A DNA stretch of 27,467 bases from Firmicutes bacterium UBA4882 (GCA_002399265.1 DHDG01000038.1:821-28287), one strand, 5' to 3'; positions 1-7,512 are shown, numbered from the stretch's first letter. The notes: generated by a model from the sequence alone, not told the origin. A program made the numbers and translations.

Positions 1-183
1 GCGTCTTCCCTGTTCTATTCCGCATGAAGGTTGTTCAGTCCTTTATTGCGGAATTGCGGATTATACGGAACTGTGGAGGACAATGGCCGCGACTGTGGAT
101 GCTTTTCATTTTATCCGTATATGCTTTTCGTTTTGGGAGAGACATAGATATATCAGGTAAAGTATTTATGGGGAGGGAACGGT

Positions 184-1068
184 TTGCCTAAACGCAGCAT
201 CGGTGAACTGGAATCCCAGGTAGTGCAGGCACTGGCGGCCGAACAGCTTTTGCGGCCCTATGATCTTAAGGTCGCAGTTGATCGCGGCAGAGTGGTGCAC
301 TTGCAGGGGATCGTGGATGTGCTGGCGGAAAAAATCCAGGCCGAAGAGATCGCTCGCGGTATCAGGGGCATCTTCGGGGTGGAGAACAGTGTAACAGTCT
401 GCACAGATGGCGATATCAATGATGACGCCGTGCGTTTTGAAGTAGCCGAGGAATTGCACGCTGATCCGCAGCTAGTCCACATTGGCGTGGATGTCCATGG
501 CGGCGTGGCCCATCTGAAAGGCCGGGTAGATTCGCTGGCTGCTGAGCGCAAAGCTGTCCGCACCGCAGCCAAGGCCAGAGGAGTTCGAGGGATCAGAAGT
601 AATCTGAAGGTCGAAGAAAGCTGGCCACATGATTCCGCCACTCTGACAACGAATGTAGATCGGGTGCTGGCGGGATTTCCGCAGTTAACCGGCAGTGCGA
701 TCAGGCCTGAAACGGATCGCGGCGTTGTGACGCTTACAGGTAGTGTTACCAAAGCGGAAGATATGGAATTGGCAGTTGAAATGGCCGGGACAGTTGAAGG
801 GGTTCGCTCTGTACGTAATGAGCTGTCCGTAAATCCGGATGTGGAATCCATTATTGTCACCGAAATCATGGATGAGTTGCTGGATGACCCGTTTGTGCGG
901 GAGGCACCCCTGGTTTTCGCGGTCGTGAATGGTGAAATCCAGGTAGAAGGCGCTGTTAAAAATAAAGAGCAGAAACGGCGCGTGGAGCAAGCTGTGCGCG
1001 AAACTGCCAGAAAACATCGTAATCAGATTATCGGCGTTAATAATAAGCTGATTATTGATCCTGACTAA
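184..1068 (+). CDS. Tandem four-BON-domain protein
   Basis: The 294-residue product consists of four consecutive BON-like units, at about residues 5-72, 76-143, 150-217 and 222-292. Each has the family pattern of a helix, a strand ending in a conserved glycine (VHLQGIVD, AHLKGRVD, VTLTGSVT, IQVEGAVK) and a helix leading to a GV-x-x-V-x-N/S-x-L strand. BON domains are small alpha/beta modules, usually periplasmic or membrane-associated, thought to bind phospholipids or ligands. No signal peptide or membrane segment is visible here, so the protein is probably cytoplasmic or acts at the inner membrane face. The start is TTG at 184, chosen because GGGGAGGG lies 6 bases upstream (170-177). It appears monocistronic: a long palindrome and then a terminator follow. 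The domain call is firm; the role is unknown. Confidence 0.85.
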   Translation: MPKRSIGELESQVVQALAAEQLLRPYDLKVAVDRGRVVHLQGIVDVLAEKIQAEEIARGIRGIFGVENSVTVCTDGDINDDAVRFEVAEELHADPQLVHIGVDVHGGVAHLKGRVDSLAAERKAVRTAAKARGVRGIRSNLKVEESWPHDSATLTTNVDRVLAGFPQLTGSAIRPETDRGVVTLTGSVTKAEDMELAVEMAGTVEGVRSVRNELSVNPDVESIIVTEIMDELLDDPFVREAPLVFAVVNGEIQVEGAVKNKEQKRRVEQAVRETARKHRNQIIGVNNKLIIDPD

Positions 1069-1083
1069 GCCCAGCGAAGAAGT

Positions 1084-1111
1084 TGCCAGCCAGCCAGCTG
1101 GCTGGCTGGCA
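1084..1111. repeat. 28-bp perfect palindrome made of CCAG units
   Basis: Sixteen bases after the BON gene stop lies a perfect palindrome, T-GCCAGCCAGCC-AGCT-GGCTGGCTGGC-A. In RNA it would fold into a 12-bp stem with an AGCT loop. No T-run follows, so it is not a classical terminator. It may protect the 3' end of the BON transcript. Confidence 0.7.
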
Positions 1112-1150
1112 CGCTACCAAAACAAAAACTAAAACAGGATCTCCGAATAG

Positions 1151-1197
1151 AAGAGCGAAGTATGCACTGTAAATTAAGCTACTGCGCTCTTTTTTTG
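1151..1197 (+). terminator. Rho-independent terminator with T-run
   Basis: Arms AAGAGCGAAGTA (1151-1162) and TACTGCGCTCTT (1180-1191) pair with one mismatch around a 17-base loop and run into an uninterrupted T-tract (1190-1196). It probably ends the BON transcription unit. Its position also argues against an upstream ATG at 1162 as the start of the next gene. Confidence 0.7.
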
Positions 1198-1260
1198 CGT
1201 TTTTTTCTTTTACGCTTAGCGCAGCTCAGCATTAATAATCAAGCCGGGGTGGTAAATATC

Positions 1261-2352
1261 ATGCGTACTTTAATGACGCCGATTGTCACAGTGGATCTGG
1301 ATATCCTGGAGAACAACATCCAAGAAATGGGACAGTTCGCGGCTGCCAATGGGGTGGCGCTACGACCGCATATTAAGACGCACAAGTCCTCCAAGATCGC
1401 CAAAATGCAGTTGGCGCACGGAGCGACCGGTATTACTGTTGCTACTGTACGTGAGGCGGAGGCCATGGCAGCGGCCGGCTTTGATGACATCTTTATCGCC
1501 TACACCGTGGTGGGAGAAAACAAGCTGGAAATGTTGGCACGTCTCAGCGAGACTGTCCGAATCGGCGTAGCTGCTGACAGCATCTATGGTGTGAAAATGC
1601 TGAGCGCGGTCCTCAGTGAATCAGATGCTGAAATGGATGTCATGATCGAAATAGATACCGGCCAGCATCGCTGTGGAGTTACTTCCGGGGCGGATGCAGT
1701 AGTCCTGGCGCGGCTGGTAGAGGAGTTGCCGGGGCTCAATTTCCGCGGTATTATGACCCATGAGGGGCATTCTTATGGAGCGCAAAGTCCAGCTGAAGTT
1801 GAACAGATTGGCAGACAAGCCGCAGCCACAATGCGGACTATTGCCGCACAGCTCACTGACGCTGGTTTCCCACCGTCAGTAGTGAGTATGGGATCAACCC
1901 CCACCGCTCATATCGTTGGGAAAGAAGCTGGCGTGACCGAAATTCGCCCGGGTAATTACGTTTTTCATGATCGCACGCAGCTGGCGCTCGGTTCAGCTCG
2001 GCTGGAGCAGTGTGCGCTGCGGGTAATCGCTCATGTCGTGAGTAATCCGGAACCGGGCCGGGTGGTACTGGACTGCGGCTCCAAAACACTATCGAGTGAT
2101 CTTGGTAAACACGGCCCGGGCGTCAAAGGATACGGCCTGATTATTCATAAGGGCAGGGTGCTTGAAGAGGCGGTCATTGAACGTCTTTCCGAAGAGCACG
2201 GTGTCGTAACGCTGTCTCCAGATTCCAATTTGGCAATCGGTGATGTTGTGGAGGTAATTCCTAATCATGCCTGCGTTGTGGCAAATTTGGCTGAAATGAT
2301 GGCAGGCGTCCGGAAAGGTCGCCTGGCAGATTGGATACCAGTAGAGTCCTGA
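1261..2352 (+). CDS. D-threonine aldolase / DSD1-type PLP enzyme (alanine racemase fold)
   Basis: The 363-residue product has an N-terminal alanine-racemase-type PLP barrel with the lysine motif RPHIKTHKS (Lys39 the expected Schiff-base residue). The C-terminal domain contains DCGSKTLSSD and the NHACVVANLAEMM segment, matching the metal-binding His/Cys region of D-threonine aldolases and D-serine dehydratases (DSD1 type). Such enzymes cleave D-3-hydroxy amino acids to glycine plus an aldehyde, or dehydrate D-serine, using PLP and a divalent metal in the cytoplasm. The reading frame extends upstream to an ATG at 1162, but that codon lies in the loop of a terminator. ATG 1261 has GGGGTGG about 8 bases before it and gives the normal N-terminus (MTPIVTVDLDILENNI). 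The exact substrate cannot be told from sequence. It stands alone between two terminators. Confidence 0.85.
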   Translation: MRTLMTPIVTVDLDILENNIQEMGQFAAANGVALRPHIKTHKSSKIAKMQLAHGATGITVATVREAEAMAAAGFDDIFIAYTVVGENKLEMLARLSETVRIGVAADSIYGVKMLSAVLSESDAEMDVMIEIDTGQHRCGVTSGADAVVLARLVEELPGLNFRGIMTHEGHSYGAQSPAEVEQIGRQAAATMRTIAAQLTDAGFPPSVVSMGSTPTAHIVGKEAGVTEIRPGNYVFHDRTQLALGSARLEQCALRVIAHVVSNPEPGRVVLDCGSKTLSSDLGKHGPGVKGYGLIIHKGRVLEEAVIERLSEEHGVVTLSPDSNLAIGDVVEVIPNHACVVANLAEMMAGVRKGRLADWIPVES

Positions 2353-2372
2353 TGCTTTAGAACTTTGAACTT

Positions 2373-2451
2373 GGAACCTTGGGGACGGTTCTAAAAGTGC
2401 CGATTGCCTTTTTGTGGGATTTGGCACTTTTAGAACCGTCCCCAAGGTTCC
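2373..2451. repeat. Long palindromic repeat element, copy 1 (GGGGACGGTTCT core)
   Basis: Two perfectly complementary 29-base arms (2373-2401 and 2423-2451) flank a 21-base loop. The arms contain the core GGGGACGGTTCT. A second element with the same core but different inner stem sequence lies at 19010-19072. The form (long stem, no coding content, shared core at dispersed sites) resembles REP/MITE-like elements mobilised in trans. No transposase is present in the window. Confidence 0.8.
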
Positions 2452-2456
2452 GGAAT

Positions 2457-2491
2457 TAAAACGGTCGACTGCTTTCAGCCGACCGTTTTTT
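2457..2491. terminator. Bidirectional rho-independent terminator
   Basis: AAAACGGTCG pairs with CGACCGTTTT around a 12-base loop. T-runs lie on the 3' side of both strands (TTTTTT on plus; the AAAA preceding the stem serves on minus). It sits between the convergent D-threonine aldolase-type gene and the CBM25 gene and can serve both. Confidence 0.85.
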
Positions 2492-2542
2492 ATTGTCCGG
2501 AAAAAGGTGGCGTTTGCTATTGGTGCCTCTTACTGCGGCGAG

Positions 2543-2830
2543 TTATTTTATTTTACAGTTCCAGTTCCAGCCGCTATTGTTATCCCAGTTATTAGCGCTG
2601 TCTTTGAAACAAAAATTAACTTCCTCCGAACCATCAGCAACGACGGTAGCCATATAACCCGCCACCGGGCGATGGCTCATCGGGATAGTGCGGGAATCAT
2701 GCCATCCGTCAAACCCGTAGTGCAAATAGATATGGTCAGCACCGCAACGGGACAGTAGGCCATCGTATTCTACTGTGACCGGCTCGCCCTGTGAAACCAT
2801 ATCAGGAGTCAAGACGCCGTTTTTGAACAT
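2543..2830 (-). CDS. Stand-alone CBM25-type starch-binding module
   Basis: The 95-residue protein is essentially one carbohydrate-binding module of family 25. Visible signatures are VTVEYDGLL, the segment GADHIYLHYGFDGW, and the terminal FCFKDSANNWDNNSGWNW with its WDNN-x-GW core. Aromatic residues of this type bind alpha-1,4-glucans. CBM25 is usually an appendage of amylases, but here there is no catalytic domain, signal peptide or membrane segment. An intracellular glycogen- or starch-binding role is therefore inferred, for example on polysaccharide stored before sporulation. The start is ATG at 2830 with a near-perfect GGAGGTGATT 4 bases upstream (2835-2844), predicting strong translation. 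It is divergent from ypeB and single-gene. Confidence 0.85.
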   Translation of the reverse strand: MFKNGVLTPDMVSQGEPVTVEYDGLLSRCGADHIYLHYGFDGWHDSRTIPMSHRPVAGYMATVVADGSEEVNFCFKDSANNWDNNSGWNWNCKIK

Positions 2831-2938
2831 GCAAAATCACCTCCGAACGGTATTATTTCCTTATACGCAAGGAGATAATCAAACCATACAGTGCCAGTTA
2901 TGCCGGGTACATCCATGACGGTATATCCAGCCAGTTCG

Positions 2939-2968
2939 GCATAAAGACGGGAGTGGAAGAAAAGAATA
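2939..2968 (+). promoter_or_regulatory. Candidate sigma-G-type promoter of ypeB
   Basis: GCATA (2939-2943), 18 bases, then AAGAATA (2962-2968) fits the forespore sigma-G pattern (GHATR, 18, CATWHTA) fully at -35 and 5/7 at -10. It lies 46 bases before ypeB, a gene under sigma-G control in Bacillus. The match is suggestive only. Confidence 0.3.
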
Positions 2969-3014
2969 ATAACCAAGCATGATGTTTTGACAGGTAAGAA
3001 AGGATGAATTATAG

Positions 3015-4367
3015 ATGCGCAGATGGCTGGTACCGGTTTTGGTCGTGGCCTTAGTCCTGACTGGCGTATGGGGCTTTTTGCAAATGCGGTCCAGGCAGGC
3101 TTGGGAGCTGCAGGCCGAAAACGATTTTCAGCGTGCGTTTCACGAACTTACCTACCATGTGAATGGTATGGAAAATTTGCTGGCGAAAGCTTCGGTCGTT
3201 AATACGCCGGTTCAGACCAACAAGGTATTCAACGATATCTGGCGGCACAGTTATTCCGCTCAGCAAAATTTGTTTGCCCTCCCGCTCACCGATGTTGATC
3301 TGACCGCAACGCGTAATTTCTTAGCCAAGCTTTTGTCGTTCAGTTACAGAATTAGCGAGGAATCAGCCGAAGGTAAAAACCTGGCGGAAAAGGATTGGAA
3401 CGTGGTGCGCGATTTCAAAGAACAAGCCGCTTTTCTTTCCGGCGAGTTGGATCAAATGCAGACCTTCGTTTTTGACAGCGCCATCCGCTGGGTTGACGAA
3501 GGTTCGCCGCAAACTGCGGCAGCCTTTGGCGCGGTGGAAGGCAATACCGGCCAAATCACCAAAAACTTTATCATGGTCGAGGATGGCCTGCGCCGTCTGC
3601 CAGACCCCAGTTTTGACGGAAACACACTCAATGTCAAAGTTAAGCCGGTTGGCATTAGCGGAAACGACATTAATGCGCAGCAGGCGGTCGCCAAAGCGCA
3701 GAAGTTTTTAGAGGGGCGTGATCTGTCCAACTTCCAATTCAATACCGAAGCGCTGTCACAAGGCGAAATCCCGGTCTATTTTGTGGAAGCCATTCCGCCG
3801 GAGCGCGACGCCAGAAATGTGATCCGACTACAACTAACCCGCAAAGGCGGCCATGTGCTGTGGATGCTCGAGGAGCGCGGCGTTGGCAGCAGTAAAATAT
3901 CCCTGGAAGAGTCCATTCAGGCCGCCCAGGAGTTCTTGCGGACCAAAAATTACCAAAATATGAAGGTCGCGATGTACGCTGATTTTCAGAACATCGCGGA
4001 AATCACGTTTGTGCCAGTCAAAGGCGATGTCTTTTATTATCCCGACGCGGTCAAAATTCAGGTCGCCCGGGACAACGGTCAGATTTTAGCCTATGATGCC
4101 AGCGGTTACTTGGTATTTCATCATGAACGCCAGCAACCAGGCACAGGCGGTCTGACACTACCGCAGATTACGAAGATTATCAACCCGCATCTGAAGGTGG
4201 GCCGGACGCGTAAAGCCGTGATTGTCGATGAGCTGTTCCGGGAAGTGCTTTGCTATGAATTGGAAGGAACCATCGGGAATGACCGGTTCTTAGTCTACAT
4301 TAATGCTGATAATGGTCGGGAAGTTAAATTCAGGAGGATTACAAACACCGGGGTGGAAGAGATCTAA
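3015..4367 (+). CDS. ypeB: Germination protein YpeB
   Basis: The 450-residue length matches Bacillus YpeB. An N-terminal membrane anchor (WLVPVLVVALVLTGVWGFL, residues 4-22) is followed by the YpeB helical domain (FQRAFHELTYHVNGMENLLAKASV, then SAQQNLFALPL). PepSY-like repeats fill the C-terminal half (QQAVAKAQKFL, SIQAAQEFLRTKNYQNM, LTLPQITKIINPHLKVGR). In Bacillus, YpeB sits in the spore cortex/inner membrane zone and stabilises the cortex-lytic enzyme SleB until germination. There sleB and ypeB form an operon; here no sleB adjoins ypeB, since its upstream neighbour is the divergent CBM25 gene. AAAGGA about 11 bases upstream supports ATG 3015. A hairpin terminator follows. Confidence 0.9.
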   Translation: MRRWLVPVLVVALVLTGVWGFLQMRSRQAWELQAENDFQRAFHELTYHVNGMENLLAKASVVNTPVQTNKVFNDIWRHSYSAQQNLFALPLTDVDLTATRNFLAKLLSFSYRISEESAEGKNLAEKDWNVVRDFKEQAAFLSGELDQMQTFVFDSAIRWVDEGSPQTAAAFGAVEGNTGQITKNFIMVEDGLRRLPDPSFDGNTLNVKVKPVGISGNDINAQQAVAKAQKFLEGRDLSNFQFNTEALSQGEIPVYFVEAIPPERDARNVIRLQLTRKGGHVLWMLEERGVGSSKISLEESIQAAQEFLRTKNYQNMKVAMYADFQNIAEITFVPVKGDVFYYPDAVKIQVARDNGQILAYDASGYLVFHHERQQPGTGGLTLPQITKIINPHLKVGRTRKAVIVDELFREVLCYELEGTIGNDRFLVYINADNGREVKFRRITNTGVEEI

Positions 4368-4431
4368 GGTGTGATCAAAGCCGGTGGCCGTTGACCGGTG
4401 GCCGGTAGCTGCGGCACTTTGGTTATGAGGG

Positions 4432-4463
4432 AGCCGGCCTGATCGAGACGGGGCCGGCTTTCT
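4432..4463 (+). terminator. Rho-independent terminator after ypeB
   Basis: AGCCGGCC (4432-4439) pairs perfectly with GGCCGGCT (4452-4459) around 12 bases and is followed by a short TTTCT tract. The rest of the 4368-4614 gap shows only a tandem CCGGTGGCCG (4381-4390 and 4395-4404) and an A+T-rich stretch upstream of the next gene. Confidence 0.6.
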
Positions 4464-4614
4464 AGCAGGTTAGGCATGGAATGCGGCAGGGAAAAATAGA
4501 TCTTTGTTGAATATATAAATTTTGTTACGATGATGTCAGAATGAGCGGAATGCGCATTTGCGTAGCTTAATGCGGCTCTAAATATGATCACTAAATCCAG
4601 GGAGGTATCGATAG

Positions 4615-5628
4615 ATGAGGATCGGCGTAATGACCGGAGGCGGTGATTCTTCAGGGATCAATGCCGTGCTTCGTACGATCGTGACACAGGCTGATCGCAA
4701 TGGTGATGAAGTCTACGGAATTTTAAGGGGCTGGGAAGGGTTGCTGCTTGGCAATCTTAAACGGCTGACGCTCGAGAATACGGCGCACATTATGTATGCC
4801 GGTGGGACAATGATCGGCAGCTCGCGGACTAATCTGTTTAAGGTCGAGAACGGTTTTGACACGGCGCTGGAAGTGGCCGATAAATTTAATCTGGATGCGA
4901 TTATCGCCATTGGCGGCGATGACACACTGGGGGTCGCCGACCATTTCTGTAGCCTCGGTCTGAAAGCGGTTGGGTTGCCTCAGACAATTGATAATGACGT
5001 CGGCGGCAGCGATTATTGTATCGGGTTTGATACTGCGGTCACCCGCATTGTTGAGGATATTCGCAGTCTGAAAACCACCTCTGCATCGCACGGGCAGGAC
5101 GTAGTTGTCGAGACGATGGGCCGTGAAACCGGCTGGTTGGCGGCTGTTTCCGGATTGATCACGGAAGCAGAAGCGATCGTTATTCCAGAGATGTCCATTT
5201 CATTTGATGCGGTTGTCGCTAAAATTGCCGACGCTCATCAAAAAGGTAATAATGGCTGTATTATCGTGGTGGCTGAGGGTTGTGAGCTTGAAGGCTGTGA
5301 GCGTATTGAACAGGTCGTCGATGCCTTTGGACACAAAAAACTGGCTGGTATCGGTTATGGGCTGCGCGATCAGTTGCAGCGCGCATTAGGGTCCACGATT
5401 CGCTGCCATATCATGGGCTATGTGGCGCGCGGCGGCGACGCAACCGCTTACGAAGTCACCCGCGCAGCCGAATTCGGGCGCGAAGCCTACCGCATGGTCA
5501 AGGCTGGCGGTTTTGGCAAGCTGATCGGCTACCGTAATGGCCGTACGATGGACACCGATCTTGAGGAAGTTCGCATTAAACGCTATGTGACAGCGGAGCT
5601 GATTGAGAGAATCGCAGAACTGTACTAA
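4615..5628 (+). CDS. pfkA: 6-phosphofructokinase, possibly PPi-dependent or mixed type
   Basis: The 337-residue enzyme of the PfkA superfamily phosphorylates fructose 6-phosphate to the 1,6-bisphosphate in glycolysis. Landmarks are the nucleotide loop MTGGGDSSGIN (residues 6-16), GGDDTLG (100-106), PQTIDND (122-128, Asp126 the catalytic base), METMGRETGW-type substrate residues (about 167-174) and GYVARGGDATAYE (sugar-phosphate site). The residues that separate ATP from PPi enzymes are mixed. Asp103, in the GGDD motif, is the PPi-type residue where ATP enzymes have Gly. Gln123 stands where ATP enzymes have Gly and PPi enzymes have Lys. The donor is thus uncertain. AGGGAGGT ends 8 bases before ATG 4615. 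Monocistronic, ending at a 12-bp hairpin. Confidence 0.88.
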   Translation: MRIGVMTGGGDSSGINAVLRTIVTQADRNGDEVYGILRGWEGLLLGNLKRLTLENTAHIMYAGGTMIGSSRTNLFKVENGFDTALEVADKFNLDAIIAIGGDDTLGVADHFCSLGLKAVGLPQTIDNDVGGSDYCIGFDTAVTRIVEDIRSLKTTSASHGQDVVVETMGRETGWLAAVSGLITEAEAIVIPEMSISFDAVVAKIADAHQKGNNGCIIVVAEGCELEGCERIEQVVDAFGHKKLAGIGYGLRDQLQRALGSTIRCHIMGYVARGGDATAYEVTRAAEFGREAYRMVKAGGFGKLIGYRNGRTMDTDLEEVRIKRYVTAELIERIAELY

Positions 5629-5636
5629 ATGGTGGC

Positions 5637-5666
5637 AGAGAGCCTCGCTTGAACGCGAGGCTCTCT
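5637..5666. terminator. Perfect 12-bp hairpin between convergent genes
   Basis: AGAGAGCCTCGC and GCGAGGCTCTCT pair perfectly around TTGAAC. It lies 8 bases after the phosphofructokinase stop and 11 bases after the convergent small gene. Plus-strand T-runs are absent and the adjoining AAAAA is on the right, so termination strength is uncertain. Confidence 0.55.
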
Positions 5667-5677
5667 AAAAAGTAATC

Positions 5678-5911
5678 TTATTCGGGCGTTTGATCCAGGC
5701 GCTCAATGATGTCGTTGATGGACAGATCGATCTTTTCGGAGAGTTCCTGCATGTCAAATTCGTCGAGGAGAATCCCGGTCTCCTCTTGTATAGTGTTTAG
5801 TAAATCCATTTTTTCGGAAGGGTCCAGATCGTCTAAATCGCTATAAGGATCTTTCCAGGAATCCAGATAGTCCTGTACAATATTGTCGATTCTACTTTTT
5901 ATTTTTGCCAT
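5678..5911 (-). CDS. Small acidic protein, ACP-like fold suspected
   Basis: The 77-residue protein starts at ATG 5911 (MAKIKSRIDN), chosen because GGGAGGAGAG lies just upstream. An earlier in-frame start would add 15 residues without a better binding site. It is strongly acidic and predicted all-helical. Size and pattern recall acyl carrier proteins: the stretch LLNTIQEETGILLDEFDMQ, followed by SEKIDLSINDIIERL, parallels helix II to helix IV of ACP (LxxALEEEFGIEIPDEDxE, then VGDVIDYI). At the prosthetic-group site, where ACP has Asp-Ser-Leu, this protein reads Asp-Pro-Ser. It may therefore be a non-acylated ACP-like adaptor, or the resemblance may be coincidental. No linked fatty-acid or polyketide gene is present. 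Confidence 0.6.
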   Translation of the reverse strand: MAKIKSRIDNIVQDYLDSWKDPYSDLDDLDPSEKMDLLNTIQEETGILLDEFDMQELSEKIDLSINDIIERLDQTPE

Positions 5912-6012
5912 ATGCTCTCCTCCCAGGCTTCCTTCGCCATATATTGTGGTCACCAAAGCCTCAGCTTATGTAATTTTGAACAGAGATTTCGGAAGAGAAT
6001 CGGGGGTTACTT

Positions 6013-6915
6013 ATGAAACAGTCAAAACCGGTTTGTCTGGCAGCACTGATCATGGCGGCAGCGGTTGTATTGACGGCAGCCTGGCCGGTAGCGGCCGCCG
6101 ATTATGTCGTTGAATATGAAATGTCATTGAACGATGTTGTGGTCAGTATTGAACGCAGCATGATTGTGAATGACGATCAGCGCATCATTATCTCTTCCGA
6201 AACGGAAATGATTGCCCCGCAGCCTTTGAAAATGCGCAGCATGCTCATTTTAAACAATTTCACGAGGCGTCCGGAAACATATTATCTGGAAGCGGATGTG
6301 CGCGGTGCGACTCAAAAGCTGGATGTGACTTTTACCGCCACTCAATGCCAGTACCGGGCGGAGCATGCATCCGGCGTGCAGAATGGAACCATAAACCTGC
6401 CAGAGAACTATCTGGTATGGGAAAACAATGTCTGGATTCAGTTGATGTATCTGGTGAGCGGCTTAGAGTGGGAGCAAGAGGCGGTGGCGGGTGTGGCGGG
6501 AGCATCCGGAACGGTCGCGGCCGCGGCGGCCCCTGTAGCCCCGGGCGCATTTAAGGCGCAGGTCTTGATTCCTACAACGATGAGTCTGTTGAGCGTCACT
6601 ATTGAGGACCGCGGTTCGGAAAAGGCTGCAATCGAAGGCACGACGCTGCAGGCGCGTCGAGTTGCGCTGAATTTTGGCGGTACATTGATTATGGATGCCT
6701 GGCTGGACCCGGAGACCCGTATTCCGATCAAGATTAGTATTCCCGCCCAGAAAATGCTCGTGGTGCGTAAGAATCTGACGCTCATCGATCCGTCGGATCC
6801 GGCTGCGGAAGATCTTGAGGTGGAAGAAGATCTTGAGGCCGATGAAGGGGCAGCGACCGAGACGGTTGAAGAAGAAACCGGGGCGGCAGGGGAAGAGACC
6901 GAGGCGGGCGAGTAA
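6013..6915 (+). CDS. Secreted protein with Glu-rich C-terminal tail, unknown function
   Basis: The 300-residue product has a signal peptide (hydrophobic CLAALIMAAAVVLTAAWPVAAA, probable cleavage near residue 28). A beta-rich body follows, loosely recalling DUF3108/LolA-like lipoprotein-binding folds (YVVEYEMSLNDVVVSIERSM; later MDAWLDPETRIPIKISIP). The body is interrupted at about residues 155-178 by an Ala/Gly/Val-rich low-complexity insert that looks like a flexible loop. The last 40 residues are almost entirely Glu, Ala, Gly, Thr and Asp, an acidic tail that could bind cations or cell-wall polymers. GGGGGT lies 5 bases before ATG 6013. It is convergent with the YdcZ gene with only 9 bases between stop codons. 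I do not recognise a specific family. Confidence 0.75.
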   Translation: MKQSKPVCLAALIMAAAVVLTAAWPVAAADYVVEYEMSLNDVVVSIERSMIVNDDQRIIISSETEMIAPQPLKMRSMLILNNFTRRPETYYLEADVRGATQKLDVTFTATQCQYRAEHASGVQNGTINLPENYLVWENNVWIQLMYLVSGLEWEQEAVAGVAGASGTVAAAAAPVAPGAFKAQVLIPTTMSLLSVTIEDRGSEKAAIEGTTLQARRVALNFGGTLIMDAWLDPETRIPIKISIPAQKMLVVRKNLTLIDPSDPAAEDLEVEEDLEADEGAATETVEEETGAAGEETEAGE

Positions 6916-6934
6916 TAAAACCCGCTATTTCTTT
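6904..6934 (+). terminator. Compact terminator overlapping two stop codons
   Basis: GCGGG (6904-6908) pairs with CCCGC (6921-6925) and is followed by TATTTCTTT. The structure includes the plus-strand stop and touches the minus-strand stop, a space-saving arrangement between convergent genes. The stem is short, so confidence is limited. Confidence 0.4.
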
Positions 6935-7371
6935 AAGATGATCCAGGCCCCCACAATGATCATGGCCGCGCCAGCCAGTTTGATCGGGTGAAATGGGATC
7001 TGCTTGACGCCCAGAAAATTAAGCTGATCAATCAGGAACGCCGCTAGCAGCTGGGCAGAAATGATAGCGGTGGTCGCGGGTGATACGCCTACCTGGGACA
7101 TGCTGGTTGCCACACCGAAGACGATCATGACACCCAGCACGCCGCCAAACCAGCTAATCGGGTTGGCGGAGCCAATTTTGAGTAATAAATCGCTTTTGCC
7201 GATGGTGAACACAGCCAGCGCCGAAAGGGCGGTTCCCAGGATATGAACGACCAGTGTCGCCTGCCACAATCCTACGGTTTTTCCTAATACTGAATTCATG
7301 GTACCCTGAGCCGCCATGGCTGCCCCCGACAGGGCGGCAATCAGTAACGCCCCAATATTCCCTAATTGCAT
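6925..7371 (-). CDS. YdcZ/DUF606-type DMT-superfamily transporter
   Basis: The 148-residue, very hydrophobic protein has about five membrane segments and the typical length and composition of the YdcZ (DUF606) branch of drug/metabolite transporters. The N-terminus (IGALLIAALSGAAMAAQGTM) carries the family AxxGAxxxxQxxxN-like signature, and the final helix (LAGAAMIIVGAWIILKK) is standard. Members are half-length relative to EamA transporters and may act as pairs or dimers; substrates are mostly unknown. ATG 7371 is preceded by AAAGGAAAGG. It is divergent from the ZIP transporter gene across about 140 bases. Whether the two are functionally linked cannot be judged. Confidence 0.82.
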   Translation of the reverse strand: MQLGNIGALLIAALSGAAMAAQGTMNSVLGKTVGLWQATLVVHILGTALSALAVFTIGKSDLLLKIGSANPISWFGGVLGVMIVFGVATSMSQVGVSPATTAIISAQLLAAFLIDQLNFLGVKQIPFHPIKLAGAAMIIVGAWIILKK

Positions 7372-7447
7372 GTGCCAACCTTTCCTTTCCCTAAAAGCCG
7401 TTCTCTATTAGTTTCTCTTCCCAAGCCGGGTTCAATGCGCGGCAGTT

Positions 7448-7477
7448 TTGACATAACTTGGCCAACGCCGCCATATG
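7448..7477 (+). promoter_or_regulatory. Candidate sigma-A promoter of the ZIP gene
   Basis: A perfect -35 TTGACA (7448-7453) is followed after 18 bases by CATATG (7472-7477), a weak -10. The start codon is at 7513. On the other strand, TTGAAC-17-ACTAAT is a weaker candidate for the divergent YdcZ gene. Confidence 0.4.
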
Positions 7478-7512
7478 ATTCCTTGAGAAGGAGTCAGGCA
7501 GGAGTGAGTTAG

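Noticed and set aside
258..869. Minus-strand frame of 203 residues
   Set aside because: Mirror of the BON gene, Ser/Thr/Pro-rich composition, no binding site.
1162..1260. Upstream ATG extending the D-threonine aldolase-type gene by 33 residues
   Set aside because: It lies in the loop of a terminator with T-run, has no binding site, and adds residues foreign to the family.
2414..2758. Plus-strand frame of 114 residues
   Set aside because: It starts inside the palindromic element, crosses a terminator and lies opposite the well-supported CBM25 gene.
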